64,000 bases of DNA from Spinacia oleracea (lineage: Eukaryota > Streptophyta > Magnoliopsida > Caryophyllales > Amaranthaceae): the NCBI RefSeq assembly GCF_020520425.1, contig NC_079490.1:2728001-2792000 (forward strand), written 5' to 3'. Made by a program: the position numbers and the translations under genes. The notes under the pieces were generated by a model. That model was not told where the DNA came from and ran no database searches. It worked only from the letters and a program-made list of their open reading frames with translations. Positions 21,401 through 31,944 of this stretch are shown here, in pieces; the stretch's first letter is position 1; each line of letters opens with the position of its first letter.

Positions 21401-23694
21401 GTGTGGAAGGTTCTAGATTGGACTAGTCTAGAACACTCTTGTGTAAAAGCCTCCATATATCTAGGGGTTCCTAAGAAGGTAGGAACAATCTAGAATGTTG
21501 TAGGCTTTTCTTGTAAAGATGTATATAGAATGTTCTACAGATGGGGATGGTGGTTTATAAAGGCAAACAAGGATCATTTGTACATTCATAGAGTTTCCAA
21601 TACAAGAAACCATTCACATAAGAAATTTAATCTTACTTCCTACTTAGAGTGATCAAGGAAACCCACGACACTAAGTGTGTCATTCGAGTGAGCGAGCATA
21701 CGAGTGAGGGACTTGTGTGCTAGCTAATCGAAGATATTTCTAGCGCTAAGGAATCGTGCTACGAAGTAAACATAGACATTACGCATTGTGCCATCGTTGG
21801 AGAAAGCTTGACTCGTCTAAACATCAAGACTTGCAGAGTGACGCACAAGCAAGAAAAATAGGCAAAATGGTCAATACATGATAAGAGTTATACTGAAGGT
21901 ACAAATAACGGGATGATAAGTTCATGGGTTGGTCCTCAACATTCAATGCATCAATGTAACATAGCCATGGAACACGTGTATATCAGTATATGCATGATAA
22001 TTGCCAACTCAAGGAACACAACTTAAGGATTAGTATACAATCCTGTACCGTATAACCAAATGGTCAATACAAAAGGCAAAGTAATGGCCAATAAGATCAT
22101 TCTCACATTTACTTTCTACTGTATATTCTGGTTGTTTGTCACAAAAAATATTTCTTTTAAGATTTGAATTTGCCAGCAAAATTATAAACGGTTGTTTCTC
22201 GCAAAATTAGACATATAAAAGGTCTGCTTTGAAAATTTTGTCTTTATTTAAAGACTAACCGAAAAGCGGAATGTAATTCATCTCATAACCAACCAGCAAC
22301 AACGCCAAAGAGAGGGAGAGAGTGAGTAAGAGGAGAAAGAAAATATACGGAGTGGAAAAGACAATGTAAAAATCATCATCAGAATCCAAGTCAGAATCAA
22401 ATTCATCATCAGTAGTATTATGATGAAAAGAAGGAATATTCTTGGAAATATAACTTATTTCGCATCTTCTTTCCATGTTTCTTTCTTTCCCTCTTTTCTT
22501 GGAAAGATGGGTAGCCTAAAAACATTGGCAAGAGTACACTAAAGGTATAAAAGCATTTAAATCAAACAACCAACGGAGTTCATGGTTTGGTCCTCAATAG
22601 TCAATGTAATTTAAGCATGGAACACGTGTATATGCATGATAATTGCCAACTCGACTACTCGAGGAACATAACTTATGGAATAGTATACAATCCTTTACTG
22701 ACACTTAAAATCAAATAGTCAATACAAAAGGCATAGTAATGGCCAAAAAGATTTTCTGATTAATCAAAAGTTTATAGCACCATTTTCACAATATAACAAA
22801 GAGTCAAATACGGAGTAGTATTGTTTGTTAATGTTGGCATGTTGCAACTAAATAGTGATACAAACGGTCCAGTAAAAAGAACTAACATATATAATTGACC
22901 TCGCATAACAACAACGCAAGTAGAAGAAAGCAGAACAAGTCAGTTGAAGGCATCAAACCTGTTCGCCCTTGAGAATCTTTAGCATCAAGAGAGACTCCAC
23001 CAGATGCTAGCCCTTTTAGATCCTCAAGATCATCGTATCTAGCAGCCTAAGCAGTAGAATAAAGATAAGTGATTTAGAGCAAAACTAATTCTTTATCATT
23101 GATTCCTTGGAACAAAACCTGCCATATCATAGTAGAAATTGTAGTAGCCTTTGTGGAATTTGATCCTACTTTAACTAATTTACTCCAATTTCCCCTCATT
23201 TCTATACATGATGAGGAGACGAGAATGGATGATGTTGGTAAAAGGGGTTAATTAAAAAAAACACAAGAATTCAGCAGCATATTAATCGATGAGCTCTCAT
23301 ACTAACAACCCCACAAAATAATTAACACCAATTACTTTGAACAACATAATTTTAGTATAATCACTTCTATAATCCATAAGTTTATTAAAAAGATTACCAA
23401 AATCCAGCAAAAGATTCTTCATTTATATAAATAAATTTGAAGGGTACAAATAATTCCCAGATGGGTTTCAAATTCATAATAGTTTGTCATGATTAGATAA
23501 ATAAAACATGATAATTATCAGTTAATAATCTTGGCTTGAAATATAGGGATTAAGAAATTAATTCATGGAAATAATCAAATAAATAAATAATTGATAGTTT
23601 TATCATAGAAGAAAGTAATTACCTCAAGTAAGGCCTCAGCTTGCTCCACCATCTCCGGTGAAATCTCAGCCGCCGGAGTAGCTTCGGCGCCCAT
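18446..23694 (-). CDS. Small ankyrin-repeat protein
   Basis: Six minus-strand exons: 23623-23694 (ATG), 22959-23046, 20518-20582, 19297-19365, 19168-19217 and 18446-18557 (TGA). All junctions are GT-AG and the phases fit, giving 456 nt or 151 residues. Residues 54-108 or so hold two to three ankyrin repeats (GRTALHMAAANGNHGIVEYL; NTPLHWACLNGHIEVVKTLI; ERTPIDEAL), with an acidic/alanine-rich N-terminus. The whole protein is little more than the ankyrin stack, as in YAR1 and the 'P16F5.05c-like' plant proteins; it should act as a protein-binding adaptor, and its partner is unknown. No signal or membrane segment. Most of the 5.2-kb locus is intron; intron 2 (2.4 kb) and intron 3 (1.15 kb) hold repeats and insertions. 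The reconstruction is internally consistent, so confidence in the gene is high and in exact function low. Confidence 0.92.
18683..19096. mobile_element. TIR element in the last ankyrin-gene intron
   Basis: Ends AGGGGTGTTCATCGGTCC and GGACCGGTTTTTGCACACCCCT-like are inverted; the 'ggaccgg' motif recurs throughout. It fills most of intron 5 (18558-19167). The ends look hAT-like, but no 8-bp duplication is clear. Confidence 0.6.
19478..19683. mobile_element. TIR element with 'tacccgtgtc' motifs in intron 3
   Basis: Left end ttacttggactcttcatttt and right end inverse (aaaataggttac) enclose repeated 'gggtac' and 'ggacac' words. A left-end fragment recurs near 57390-57425 in the first HPAT gene. 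Confidence 0.45.
20835..21860 (+). mobile_element. Possible LTR-like remnant in intron 2 (fossil)
   Basis: About 1 kb of higher-GC sequence interrupts the AT-rich intron. It includes a TATA-like 'ggtttataaaggc' (about 21552-21564) followed by leader-like sequence, an arrangement typical of an LTR. Ends, family and target duplication could not be fixed and no retrotransposon genes are present. The frames at 20888-21386 lack domains. Confidence 0.35.
21900..22745. repeat. Spaced duplication inside ankyrin-gene intron 2
   Basis: A segment of about 190 bp at 21905-22105 ('ttggtcctcaacattcaatg' to 'aaggcaaagtaatggccaa') recurs, diverged, at about 22568-22745. The spacer of about 450 bp holds a 73-residue minus-strand frame (22255-22476) with an acidic stretch and one hydrophobic segment, not recognised. 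Confidence 0.7.
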
Positions 23695-25422
23695 TTTTGT
23701 GGTCCCTCAAAATTTACAGAGAAAAGAGGAAAATAGAGAAGAGAGGTTTTGCGAGTTGTGTGGTGAACTCAAACTTTGTTCTTTTACAATGGGCTTTACA
23801 ATTACCCATATTTTTGGGTATTAAATGGGCCTTTTGGTGGATCTTGGGTTTTAAAACGAATACAATAGTACTCCATATTAAAGACCCGATGGGTATATGC
23901 ACAAAATAATACGAAGTAGTTATAGACCCGGTAAAACTGATCCGAATCTAATAATCCGATTTAAGACCTAGCAAAACTAATCCGCATACTATAAAAGCTC
24001 AAAATTTCCACAATTTTGTTTTCCTTTTGGGTAGAGAGAGCTACAAAACGCAAACAATGTAGACCGATCTCTTGTCTTAACACTTTAAGACTTTACAACT
24101 AAGCTGGTTGACATCCATAAATTTTCAACTTATACTCCAAACAACACAAAATTGAGCAAACAAAGTTGTATCATATTTAATTAACCGAATTTTAAAACAA
24201 GTTCAACCTTAACCACAATGACTATGAGCGATAAAAGAGATAAATTTCTATGTACAATCTACCGATTGTACCGTGCAAGGAGTTTTCATACCGCCATGGC
24301 TCCGTGACAATAACTACCGATTGTATTTTTTTAAAGGTGTCTCTTTAAGTCTGTTTATATATTAAAGCATATAGTAAATGATAATATTTTCCACTTGTCT
24401 TTTCTGTATCTTTCTCTTCATTTACCCACTTTACCAACCCATATGAACAATTTACCCCTACACTATTAATAGAGTAAAGTTTACGTTACCAAAAAATAAA
24501 GTAATTTTTTTTATAAGAGACGATCTTTTAGGGACGGGATGATAGTGGACACTTCACACATTCACACTTCACACAATCACACTAAGGCAAGCCCAAGTCA
24601 CAATTTGCACCACATCCACAACCAAACAAATCAACCCCTATAATTTCCACGTGTCATGCCACAAACAGGTGGATCCATCAAGAAATGACACAACCAAAAA
24701 CCCCAATATTTTTGGAGCAACAAGTCATTCAAAAATCAAAATAATTTACCCATTTTCAAAAATTGAAAAAAAAAATTAAAAAACATGGACCAATATTTAT
24801 ATCAACCACACCATTTCCAATTTGTTTTTTTAATTATTCCCTCACAAAATCAAAAAAAGGGAAGGGGCATTTTTCCATTCAAAAGGTCTTGCGCGCACAA
24901 GGTGTATAATAAATTTATTGTACACCAAGATAACTTTTATGCATTTTTTTTGTAACTTTAACTTATTTTTCTGTAACTTTTATATTATAAAAATTAAAAA
25001 GTTAATAGATAAACATTTTAAAGGGTTAAATGATTAATTTATACATTATTAGTGATTTTGAAGAAATAATTTTTATTCAAATGAAAAAATTTATCATTAA
25101 AAAATAGATAATTTTTACACATATAAAGGTAACTTTTAAGCATTTTGAGTCAACTTTTACTCCGGTATACAATATTTATTGTACACCCATTATAAATAAG
25201 AATTTGTGTTTTCCTCTTCTCCCTCATCCACTTTTTCTCTGTCAATAATTTTTTTTTTTTTTTGGGGCAGAATCCTGAAAAAGTATAAGAATTATCCCAT
25301 CTTTGATTCTCTCTTCTTCCCCCTCCTTATTAGTTTCTTCCTTGGGGGATTCCCTTTTTATTTTTACCCCCCATTTTTCTCTCTCCATTTTTTTCTAATT
25401 TGAATCCTCCATAGTTTTAGCA
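23695..25422. other. Divergent promoter interval between ankyrin and RING genes
   Basis: The two genes are transcribed away from each other, so both promoters lie in this 1.7 kb. A MITE-like block (24890-25192) sits on the RING side, and CT-rich leader sequence fills about 25205-25400. No other gene is evident. Confidence 0.55.
24890..25192. mobile_element. MITE-like element with 'ggtgtacaataaa' ends
   Basis: The left end contains the near-palindrome ggtgtataataaat/atttattgtacacc and the right end repeats it inverted (ggtatacaatatttattgtacacc). The AT-rich centre repeats 'taacttttatgcatttt'-like words in both orientations. Target duplication unresolved. Confidence 0.45.
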
Positions 25423-28126
25423 ATGACTTCACTCACCGCCTTTGTCGACGAACACCTTACTGCCGATCTCATCAATAACAATCAGGTAAACTAATTGAAC
25501 CCTGATTCTTTAATTTTATTTTTGTAATGTTAAGTAGATCTTATTGGTTTTACTTGATTTTGATATGTGGGTTATTCGATTTATTAGGGTTTCATGTTTG
25601 AAATTGACGCAGTTTGAGGATATGAGGTTATTGTTTTGATTTCGGGTTCTGGGTCGTCGATTTATCAGGGTTTCATGTTTGAAATTGATCCCAAATTTGA
25701 GGATAGCAGGTTATTGTTTTGATTTTGGGTTCTTGGTCATTGATTTATTAGGGTTTCATGAGGGAAATTCATTTCTGTTTCGGGATTTGAGATTATTAGT
25801 TGATTTTAGCTTCTGGGTGATTGAAAAATGAGGGTTTCTTGGCTGGAATTGATCCCAATTTGGGGATTTGAGGTAGTTTATTTGATTTTGGCTTCTTGTA
25901 ATTGATGAAACTAGGGTTTCTTGTCTGAAATTGACCCTGTAGTTTATTTCTTATTTTTGCTTCTGGGTGATTGAAAAATGAGGGTTTCTTGTCTCAAATT
26001 GATCCCAATTTGGGGATTTGAGGTAGTTTATTTGATTTTAGCTTATGGTCATTGATTGATCAAATATTTCTTGTCCGAGTTGATCAAGAGTTGGGGATTT
26101 GGTTTGATTTAATCAGCATTTGTTGATTTCTTTGTTGGTATTTGATTGGAACAGGGGAAAATGAAGGAGGAGGAGAGCGAAGAAGTTGAAAGGGGCGAAG
26201 TTAGTGCTGTGGTGATTCATGATGGTGTATGTGCCATTTGTTTGGATGATATTGAGCTTCAAGAAACTGCCCTTGTTAAAGGTTGCGAGCATGTTTACTG
26301 GTTTGTCTCGTCCTTTTTGTTTTCCTAAGACTTACATTTGGTCTATTAATTCGTTTTTATAGCATTTGATTGAGTGATTGTCGTGTTTTTGCTGTTCTTC
26401 CGATATTTGGTCACATGTTGAACGTCTCTTATGCAAATTTGCATTTTGGGAGAATTCGTGCGATTATAATTATCTTATCAAGTGTTATTGATTTGGGGCA
26501 AGAACGAAAATATGTCATCACATTGCATTGTTAATTGAACATATTCATCAGGTTAACATGAGAAGCTAGATTAGGTGATTCTAACGTAAATCTATTCTTT
26601 GACTGCTGTAAAAGGAAGGCATTATTACTTGTGCGCTTGATTAGAGGGGTTATTGGAGCAAAGAATCTGTTTCTTTTGTTGTGTAACTAACTACTCCATA
26701 TTTTTTAACTGCTATGGAAGGAAAGCTTGCCATACTTCATACTTGTAGACTTGACATGGGAGATGTGGGATAAAATGTGGCACGTTTACTTGTGGTTAGA
26801 TGTTAATGATTATTTTAGTGCTTAGTTTGATGATGAGCTCGGAATCAAAGGAATTTAGCAGTTCTGGTTCTGGTTCTGGTTCTCACCTGAATATACAATG
26901 TTAGTTCATGAGCAGTATCACAAGTGTGTCCTTATCATGGGGCTTGTTGAGCGCAGCCAAAATATATTCTGACACTTTTTTTATGTCATCTAAGTAGCTC
27001 TTGTAGTAGAAGCTAAAGGGCATATTTTCTTTCGCTTGCATAGATAAGTTTATCAGAAGTTCTATTAAATCCTTTAGAATTTAATTGTGTGGCAAAGTTA
27101 TTTGGAATGGGTAGAACTGTTGTTGGATTCCAATCCAAAGTCTTTTGAAGGAAATGTTAATCTTATTTATTATGATCATGAATGGAATAAAATAATGGTG
27201 TGCTTTTCTTTCCATTACTTGAGTAAATCAGGAATGTTATTGATGCTTTTTTTGTTTCTTTTTCAGTGTGAACTGCATCCTGCAATGGGCGACATATCAT
27301 GAGAATCCTAAATGCCCACAGTGCAAAAATCCATTTGAATCTCTTAGTGTTCATCGTTCACTCGATGGAAAGTACGTCTTTGATCTCTTCTCTTTGTTTG
27401 GAAATTTCCTTTCATCTTCACTTCCCTTTTAAAAGGGTATAAAAGAACATAAAAGCGGAAGTATAGGTATAGATATTTACTTCTCCCCTTCATTTATAGC
27501 GCACCTGATTTGCTACTTTATCAAAAAAAAAAATCTGCCATTGTTGATATACTCCGTAGTGTTGAAGGATTCATCATGTGCATTTTGCTTATGTATAGTG
27601 GTACTCTTCATCTTGCAGCTTGCACGACTACATGCTTGAAGAAAGTGTATGCTTGCTTGTGAGAGCCTCATGGTTTACACCTTTGGTTGTCGAACATCAA
27701 GATGACTTTTATGACGAACTGGAGGATATTTTGTACTACCAATACCAGTATCAATATGAATATGAGCATCTCAATGATGAAGATATTGAGGATGATTACT
27801 TTCACAACTCACCAAGCCTCCGCATTGGCAACCGTAGGTGGGGCGATAATGGATACGTAAGGGCGGGTCGCCTAGAGGCCCGACCGGTCCCTAGGTCAAA
27901 CCCGCAAAACACCGGTGCTAGTTCATCCCGTCAGAGGAAACAGAAAGAAGTGGTGGAGAAAGATGTGGATAATGTCGGGTCTTCTTCTGATTCGTCTAAG
28001 AAGAAAGAGGTTGGAAAAGAGCTGGTTGGGCGCCGTGCCAAGAGGGCACTGAAGCGCGAGGCTGCTGACAAGGCGGCTGCGGCGAAACATCAACAGCATT
28101 TGGTTAGGTTAGGTAGGAGTATTTGA
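25423..28126 (+). CDS. C3HC4 RING-finger protein, probable E3 ubiquitin ligase
   Basis: Exons 25423-25485, 26155-26300, 27267-27371 and 27619-28126 make 822 nt (273 residues) with GT-AG borders. The RING is assembled across introns: CAICLDDIELQETALVKGCEH in exon 2, a Cys codon split by intron 2, then CVNCILQWATY and CPQCKNPFESL in exon 3. The eight C3HC4 zinc ligands are therefore present. RING proteins of this kind recruit E2 enzymes; the substrate is unknown. Exon 4 carries SLDGNLHDYMLEESVCLLVRA-like sequence that I recall from a conserved plant RING family, then an acidic, Tyr-rich segment (YYQYQYQYEYEHLNDEDIED) and a Lys/Arg-rich tail suggesting nuclear localisation. No transmembrane segment. 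The first intron contains an 80-bp tandem array. Confidence 0.92.
25588..26128. repeat. Tandem array of about seven 80-bp units in RING gene intron 1
   Basis: Units start near 25588, 25668, 25751, 25832, 25915, 25983 and 26064. They read 'gggtttc(a/t)tg...gaaattgatccca...tttggggatttgag...gattttggcttctggg'. Most begin with a telobox-like agggttt. Units have diverged and one is internally shortened. Confidence 0.85.
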
Positions 28127-28628
28127 TGATATGGGGGTGGCAATTCGGGTCAATGGGTCAGTTTCGGGTCTACGGGTCAGGTTTGGCACCCCTTGTACAG
28201 TATCTTTCGTCTCTTAATTTCCGCGTTGTAAAAATAACGGCACCATAGCTGACTGACTGGTTCTGTTTTAGTTTAAGAATTGTATACTCTGCTAAGTAGT
28301 AGATAACCTTAGTTATCATCATCATAACCCATTTATTTCTGGGTTGGAACTTCTTCAAGAAAGCTATTGCAACAACCTTTGAACTTGGTTCTTGTGAATT
28401 CTTTTGATTTGTTCATGTAAATACATTTATTGACCGCGTTTCTGTAAATATTTTGACTCTTTTTCTTTCCTCTCTTTATTTTTTCAGGTATCTACAAATC
28501 CTCTTTTGTGGAATCATGTTGTTGAACAATCTTTCATTTGCTTAGATAAGATTATGCTTTTTGATATGATCACATTTGCTAGGTTATTTCTCTGCGCACA
28601 CTATTTTTGACTAGTTACCAGGTGAAAC

Positions 28629-28979
28629 TAAAGATAGCTGACCCGACACGAAAAAGCCCAGCCTGATATCGGCACAAAAAAAGCACGGTCTGGCACGAAG
28701 CCGTGGGCCGGGCTTGGGCCACATTTTTTTGGAAAAAGCACGGCAAGACAAAGCACACTAAATTTAGTAAAATTGGGCTTATACACGACAGCCCGGCAAT
28801 AGCCCATGGACCTGGGCCCTGTTTTGAACTTTTCAGCTCGCCGGACACTATGTAGGGTGGCCTAGCATGGGAACGACCCGCCACGACAACCTATGGGTCT
28901 GGGTCTGTTTTGAACTTTTCAGCCCGGCCCGACACAATGCAGAGTGGCCTGACTTCGGCCCGACCCACGGCCATCTTTA
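28629..28979. mobile_element. hAT-type MITE with GC-rich interior
   Basis: Ends TAAAGATAGC and GCCATCTTTA (worn TIRs) are flanked by the 8-bp direct repeat ggtgaaac (28621-28628, 28980-28987), the hAT target size. The 351-bp interior is full of 'gcccggcacgac' and 'gggtctgggtctg' motifs. It is the reference copy for the block at 258-620. Confidence 0.8.
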
Positions 28980-29660
28980 GGTGAAACTCCATCCCTACGA
29001 GAACCATGTTTGACCGGCGTTTGGTGATGGTGGACGGTGGTTGTTCAATCGTATTCGATCATAATTAGTCAAATGACTGCATGGCTATTTACATATAGCT
29101 AATCTGAATGATTTGTGAGAATGAGAACATCATTAGTTTCCTAACCATGTATTAAAAAACAGATATTTTGTTGTATTATTTCTTGGTGAATGAATTGACC
29201 TATTTGCTTGCCTTGCAACTCAGGAAAGTGGTAGCTAACAAAATAAATTGAATTGTGAAAGGAGTTGCAATCAAAAACCCTAGAATTCAATAAGTGGGAC
29301 ATCCCCCCAATTTGCTTTCAGTGGAGAGGGAGGCCTCATCACTAAAGAAGAAGTGGAAGCTGCATTGTCAAGCAAAGCAAAGGTCCTTTCTCTTCTTCAT
29401 CTCTTCCTCTACTTTTAAATATCATTATCTTCTATATATGACCAAGCACATACTAACCATAATCATCTCAAAGATGAGAAAAAAGATCCAATTTTGAGTA
29501 CATGTTTTACCTATAATTAGTAGTTAATTTTGAAAAACATATGGAGATTGGATAAGATCATAAGAGATAATTAGATAAAGATGTGGTTATTTTGGGTGGT
29601 GATTTGGGTTAAATTGGGTCGAATTCAGGTCAATCGGGTTCAGTTCAGGTCGGGTTCATT

Positions 29661-30098
29661 AAGAGTTGGGAAAATCTAACACGACACGAAACGGACACGA
29701 AAAAAGCGGGTTAGTGTCAAGGTTTTTACGACCTGTTTAGTTAAACGGATCAACACGATAAGACACGTTTAATTAAATGGGTTGGGTTAGTGTTGAGATT
29801 CTCAACACGAAACTGACATGAATTAAACCGTTTAAGAAAAAACAACCAATAATTTGATGTATTGGGTTATGAAATTTATAATGGAGCCAATTATATCGAA
29901 AAAACACGACAACACGACACGAACCGAACACGAGAAAAACGGGTTGGTATTAAGAGTTTTCGACACGATTAGTTAAACGGGTCTAAACGGCACAACACGT
30001 TTATTAAAAGGGCCAAATTAGTGTTGAGCTTTTCCAACCCCTTTATATTCGACACGGACACGAACACGACCCGACACGACACATTTGCCAACTCTAGC
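29661..30098. mobile_element. hAT-like MITE with 'acacgacacg' interior
   Basis: Starts AGAGTTGGGAAAATCTAACA and ends with the near-inverse of AGAGTTGGCAAATG. The interior repeats 'acacgacacga', 'aaacgggt' and 'ggttagtgttgag'. No target duplication was recognised. Confidence 0.55.
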
Positions 30099-30517
30099 TT
30101 CATATTTCTCTCATGAACTTCAGGTCGGGTTCAAGTCGAGTTATCGGTAAAGTGTCAAGGATTGCTAGCTCTAGGTTATTATGATTGCAACCCTAAAAAA
30201 AAAAAAGGAATGACATTATATTCCTTTATAACATCATTATCATAGATGCATTCATTTATTTTTCTCCAATTCCACCTACTACTACCTTTCACCCACCTCA
30301 ACTTGCTCAAATTCCTTCCATTCCACTGTTCATCCAAAATTCTTCTCTGTCTTTTTCTACTGAATTGTTTTATGCTTTGTCTTGAGTTCACTTCAAGTTG
30401 TTCTGTTCATACCTTTAAGAATCACCCAACTTTCTTACAACACTTAAAACAGAGTTTTTTTTTCTTATTTTAGTTAACTAATTAGCTTCTTCATAATCAA
30501 ATCAAAATACTCTCTAT

Positions 30518-30678
30518 TTTTTTTTTGTGTTAGCACCCGGTTCACCCTTAGGGCTAATCCGGATTCGGGGCGAGTTCTGGGTGGTTAGGTTCCAATCCCC
30601 TCCCAATTGTTATTGCGGACGAGTTCTCCCTACCAAGTTCAGCCCCAATTATCACCACTGAACCAACAGGCAATTGGT
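30518..30678 (-). mobile_element. SINE (second family) at the C2-gene promoter
   Basis: T run (minus-strand A tail) at about 30518-30525, then the family's tail and head. Perfect 17-bp duplication atcaaaatactctctat at 30501-30517 and 30679-30695. The downstream copy ends inside the TATA box of the neighbouring C2-domain gene. Confidence 0.92.
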
Positions 30679-30692
30679 ATCAAAATACTCTC

Positions 30693-30700
30693 TATAAAAA
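30693..30700 (+). promoter_or_regulatory. Putative TATA box of the C2-domain gene
   Basis: TATAAAAA lies 114 bp before the ATG at 30814, a normal plant spacing. The first three bases belong to the SINE target duplication; upstream the counterpart reads 'ctctatttttt', so the insertion split the motif region but left an intact TATA on the gene side. Confidence 0.55.
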
Positions 30701-30813
30701 GCTTAACTTTTCTTTCACAAGTCTTTCCTTTTATAGTTTATCTGATTGAGAAAATGTTACATGATCCAAATCCATAAACATCAACCCAACTTTTTTTTAA
30801 CCCTTTCTTCATC

Positions 30814-31944
30814 ATGGATCAATTCGAATCATCATCAGGAAAGCTAGAAATCTTCATCCACCATGCTAGAAACATACACAACATATGCATCTATGATAAC
30901 CAAGATGTTTACTCAAAATTCTCACTTACCTACAACCCGGATGAAATGGTTTCGACCCGGGTTGTTTTAGGAGGAGGTAAGAACCCGGAATTCGAGGAGA
31001 AGTTAGAGTTGTCTGTTAAGCAAATCGATTCAGTCCTCAAATGTGAGATTTGGATGTTGAGTAGGGTAAGAAACCTGTTGGAAGATCAACTTTTAGGGTT
31101 CTCTTTGGTACCGATTCCTTTGATTATTAACCAAGGTGGGAAAATAAGTTGTCAGAATTTCAGTCTTTCTTCAACCGATCTCTTTCATTCCCCTGCTGGA
31201 ACTGTTCAGTTAAGTCTTTCATTATCAGAGAATTTCTCCTCTGTTTTTTCATCTGCGAATAACCTTAATTCGTCTATTTCTTCTGAAGTGGTTCTACTTG
31301 ACCCGAATGATGATTATTCTAGTGTTCAGTTTCCTGATATAAGTGCAGTGAAAGAAGATCAGGTTATGGTTGCTGAGTATTTCAATTCGAATACCCGTTC
31401 TTTTGGGTCGTTTTTACATCTCGGGTCGGATTTAAAAGCCGGGTTTGATTACGAAATGGCCGGAAATTCTTCGGAAGAGAACGATCACGAACACGAACAA
31501 GAACACGAGAATCGGGATTCCGGGATTTTGAGCTCTACAACAAGTATAAGTGATGATCAACCTGAAACAGGGGAGAAACAGAGTGAGGTAGATGGTGAGA
31601 CTAGAAATGGGGGGAAAATCAATGAAATAGATGATTGTACGGGTGAAAGTTCGGGTTATGGGAACCCGGGCCGGGTTTTTTCGGGTCAGGGAGAGGTGGA
31701 GCAGTCAGCAATGCAGCAGCAGATTGTGGATATGTATATGAAGAGTATGCAGCAATTTACAGAGTCTTTGGCAAATATGAAGCTGCCCATGGATCTTGAT
31801 CCGGGCCCCGGTACGGGTACGGGTACGGGTAATGAAGGTCCAGGGAATGTGATCCGGGTTATGGAAAGGGGAAATGATTTGGATGTTGAAAACAAGAAGA
31901 AAGATGGTTCAAGAGTGTTTTATGGTAGCCGGGCTTTTTTTTGA
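30814..31944 (+). CDS. C2-domain protein, plant-specific family
   Basis: An intronless frame of 376 residues. Residues about 10-138 form a C2 domain: GKLEIFIHHARNIHNICIYD opening strand, DNQDVYSKFSL with Asp 28 and 31, NPEFEEKLELSV, CEIWMLSR, and DQLLGFSLVP. C2 domains bind membrane lipids, often with calcium; the partly retained Asp set makes calcium binding possible but unproven. The remainder is low-complexity and acidic (EENDHEHEQEHENRD), with a Gln/Met-rich helix-like segment (QQQIVDMYMKSMQQFTESLA) and a PGTGTGTG run. This matches plant proteins of a C2 domain plus a long disordered tail; their biological role is poorly known. No membrane segment. The start is the first ATG after the TATA box. 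Confidence 0.88.
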   Translation: MDQFESSSGKLEIFIHHARNIHNICIYDNQDVYSKFSLTYNPDEMVSTRVVLGGGKNPEFEEKLELSVKQIDSVLKCEIWMLSRVRNLLEDQLLGFSLVPIPLIINQGGKISCQNFSLSSTDLFHSPAGTVQLSLSLSENFSSVFSSANNLNSSISSEVVLLDPNDDYSSVQFPDISAVKEDQVMVAEYFNSNTRSFGSFLHLGSDLKAGFDYEMAGNSSEENDHEHEQEHENRDSGILSSTTSISDDQPETGEKQSEVDGETRNGGKINEIDDCTGESSGYGNPGRVFSGQGEVEQSAMQQQIVDMYMKSMQQFTESLANMKLPMDLDPGPGTGTGTGNEGPGNVIRVMERGNDLDVENKKKDGSRVFYGSRAFF

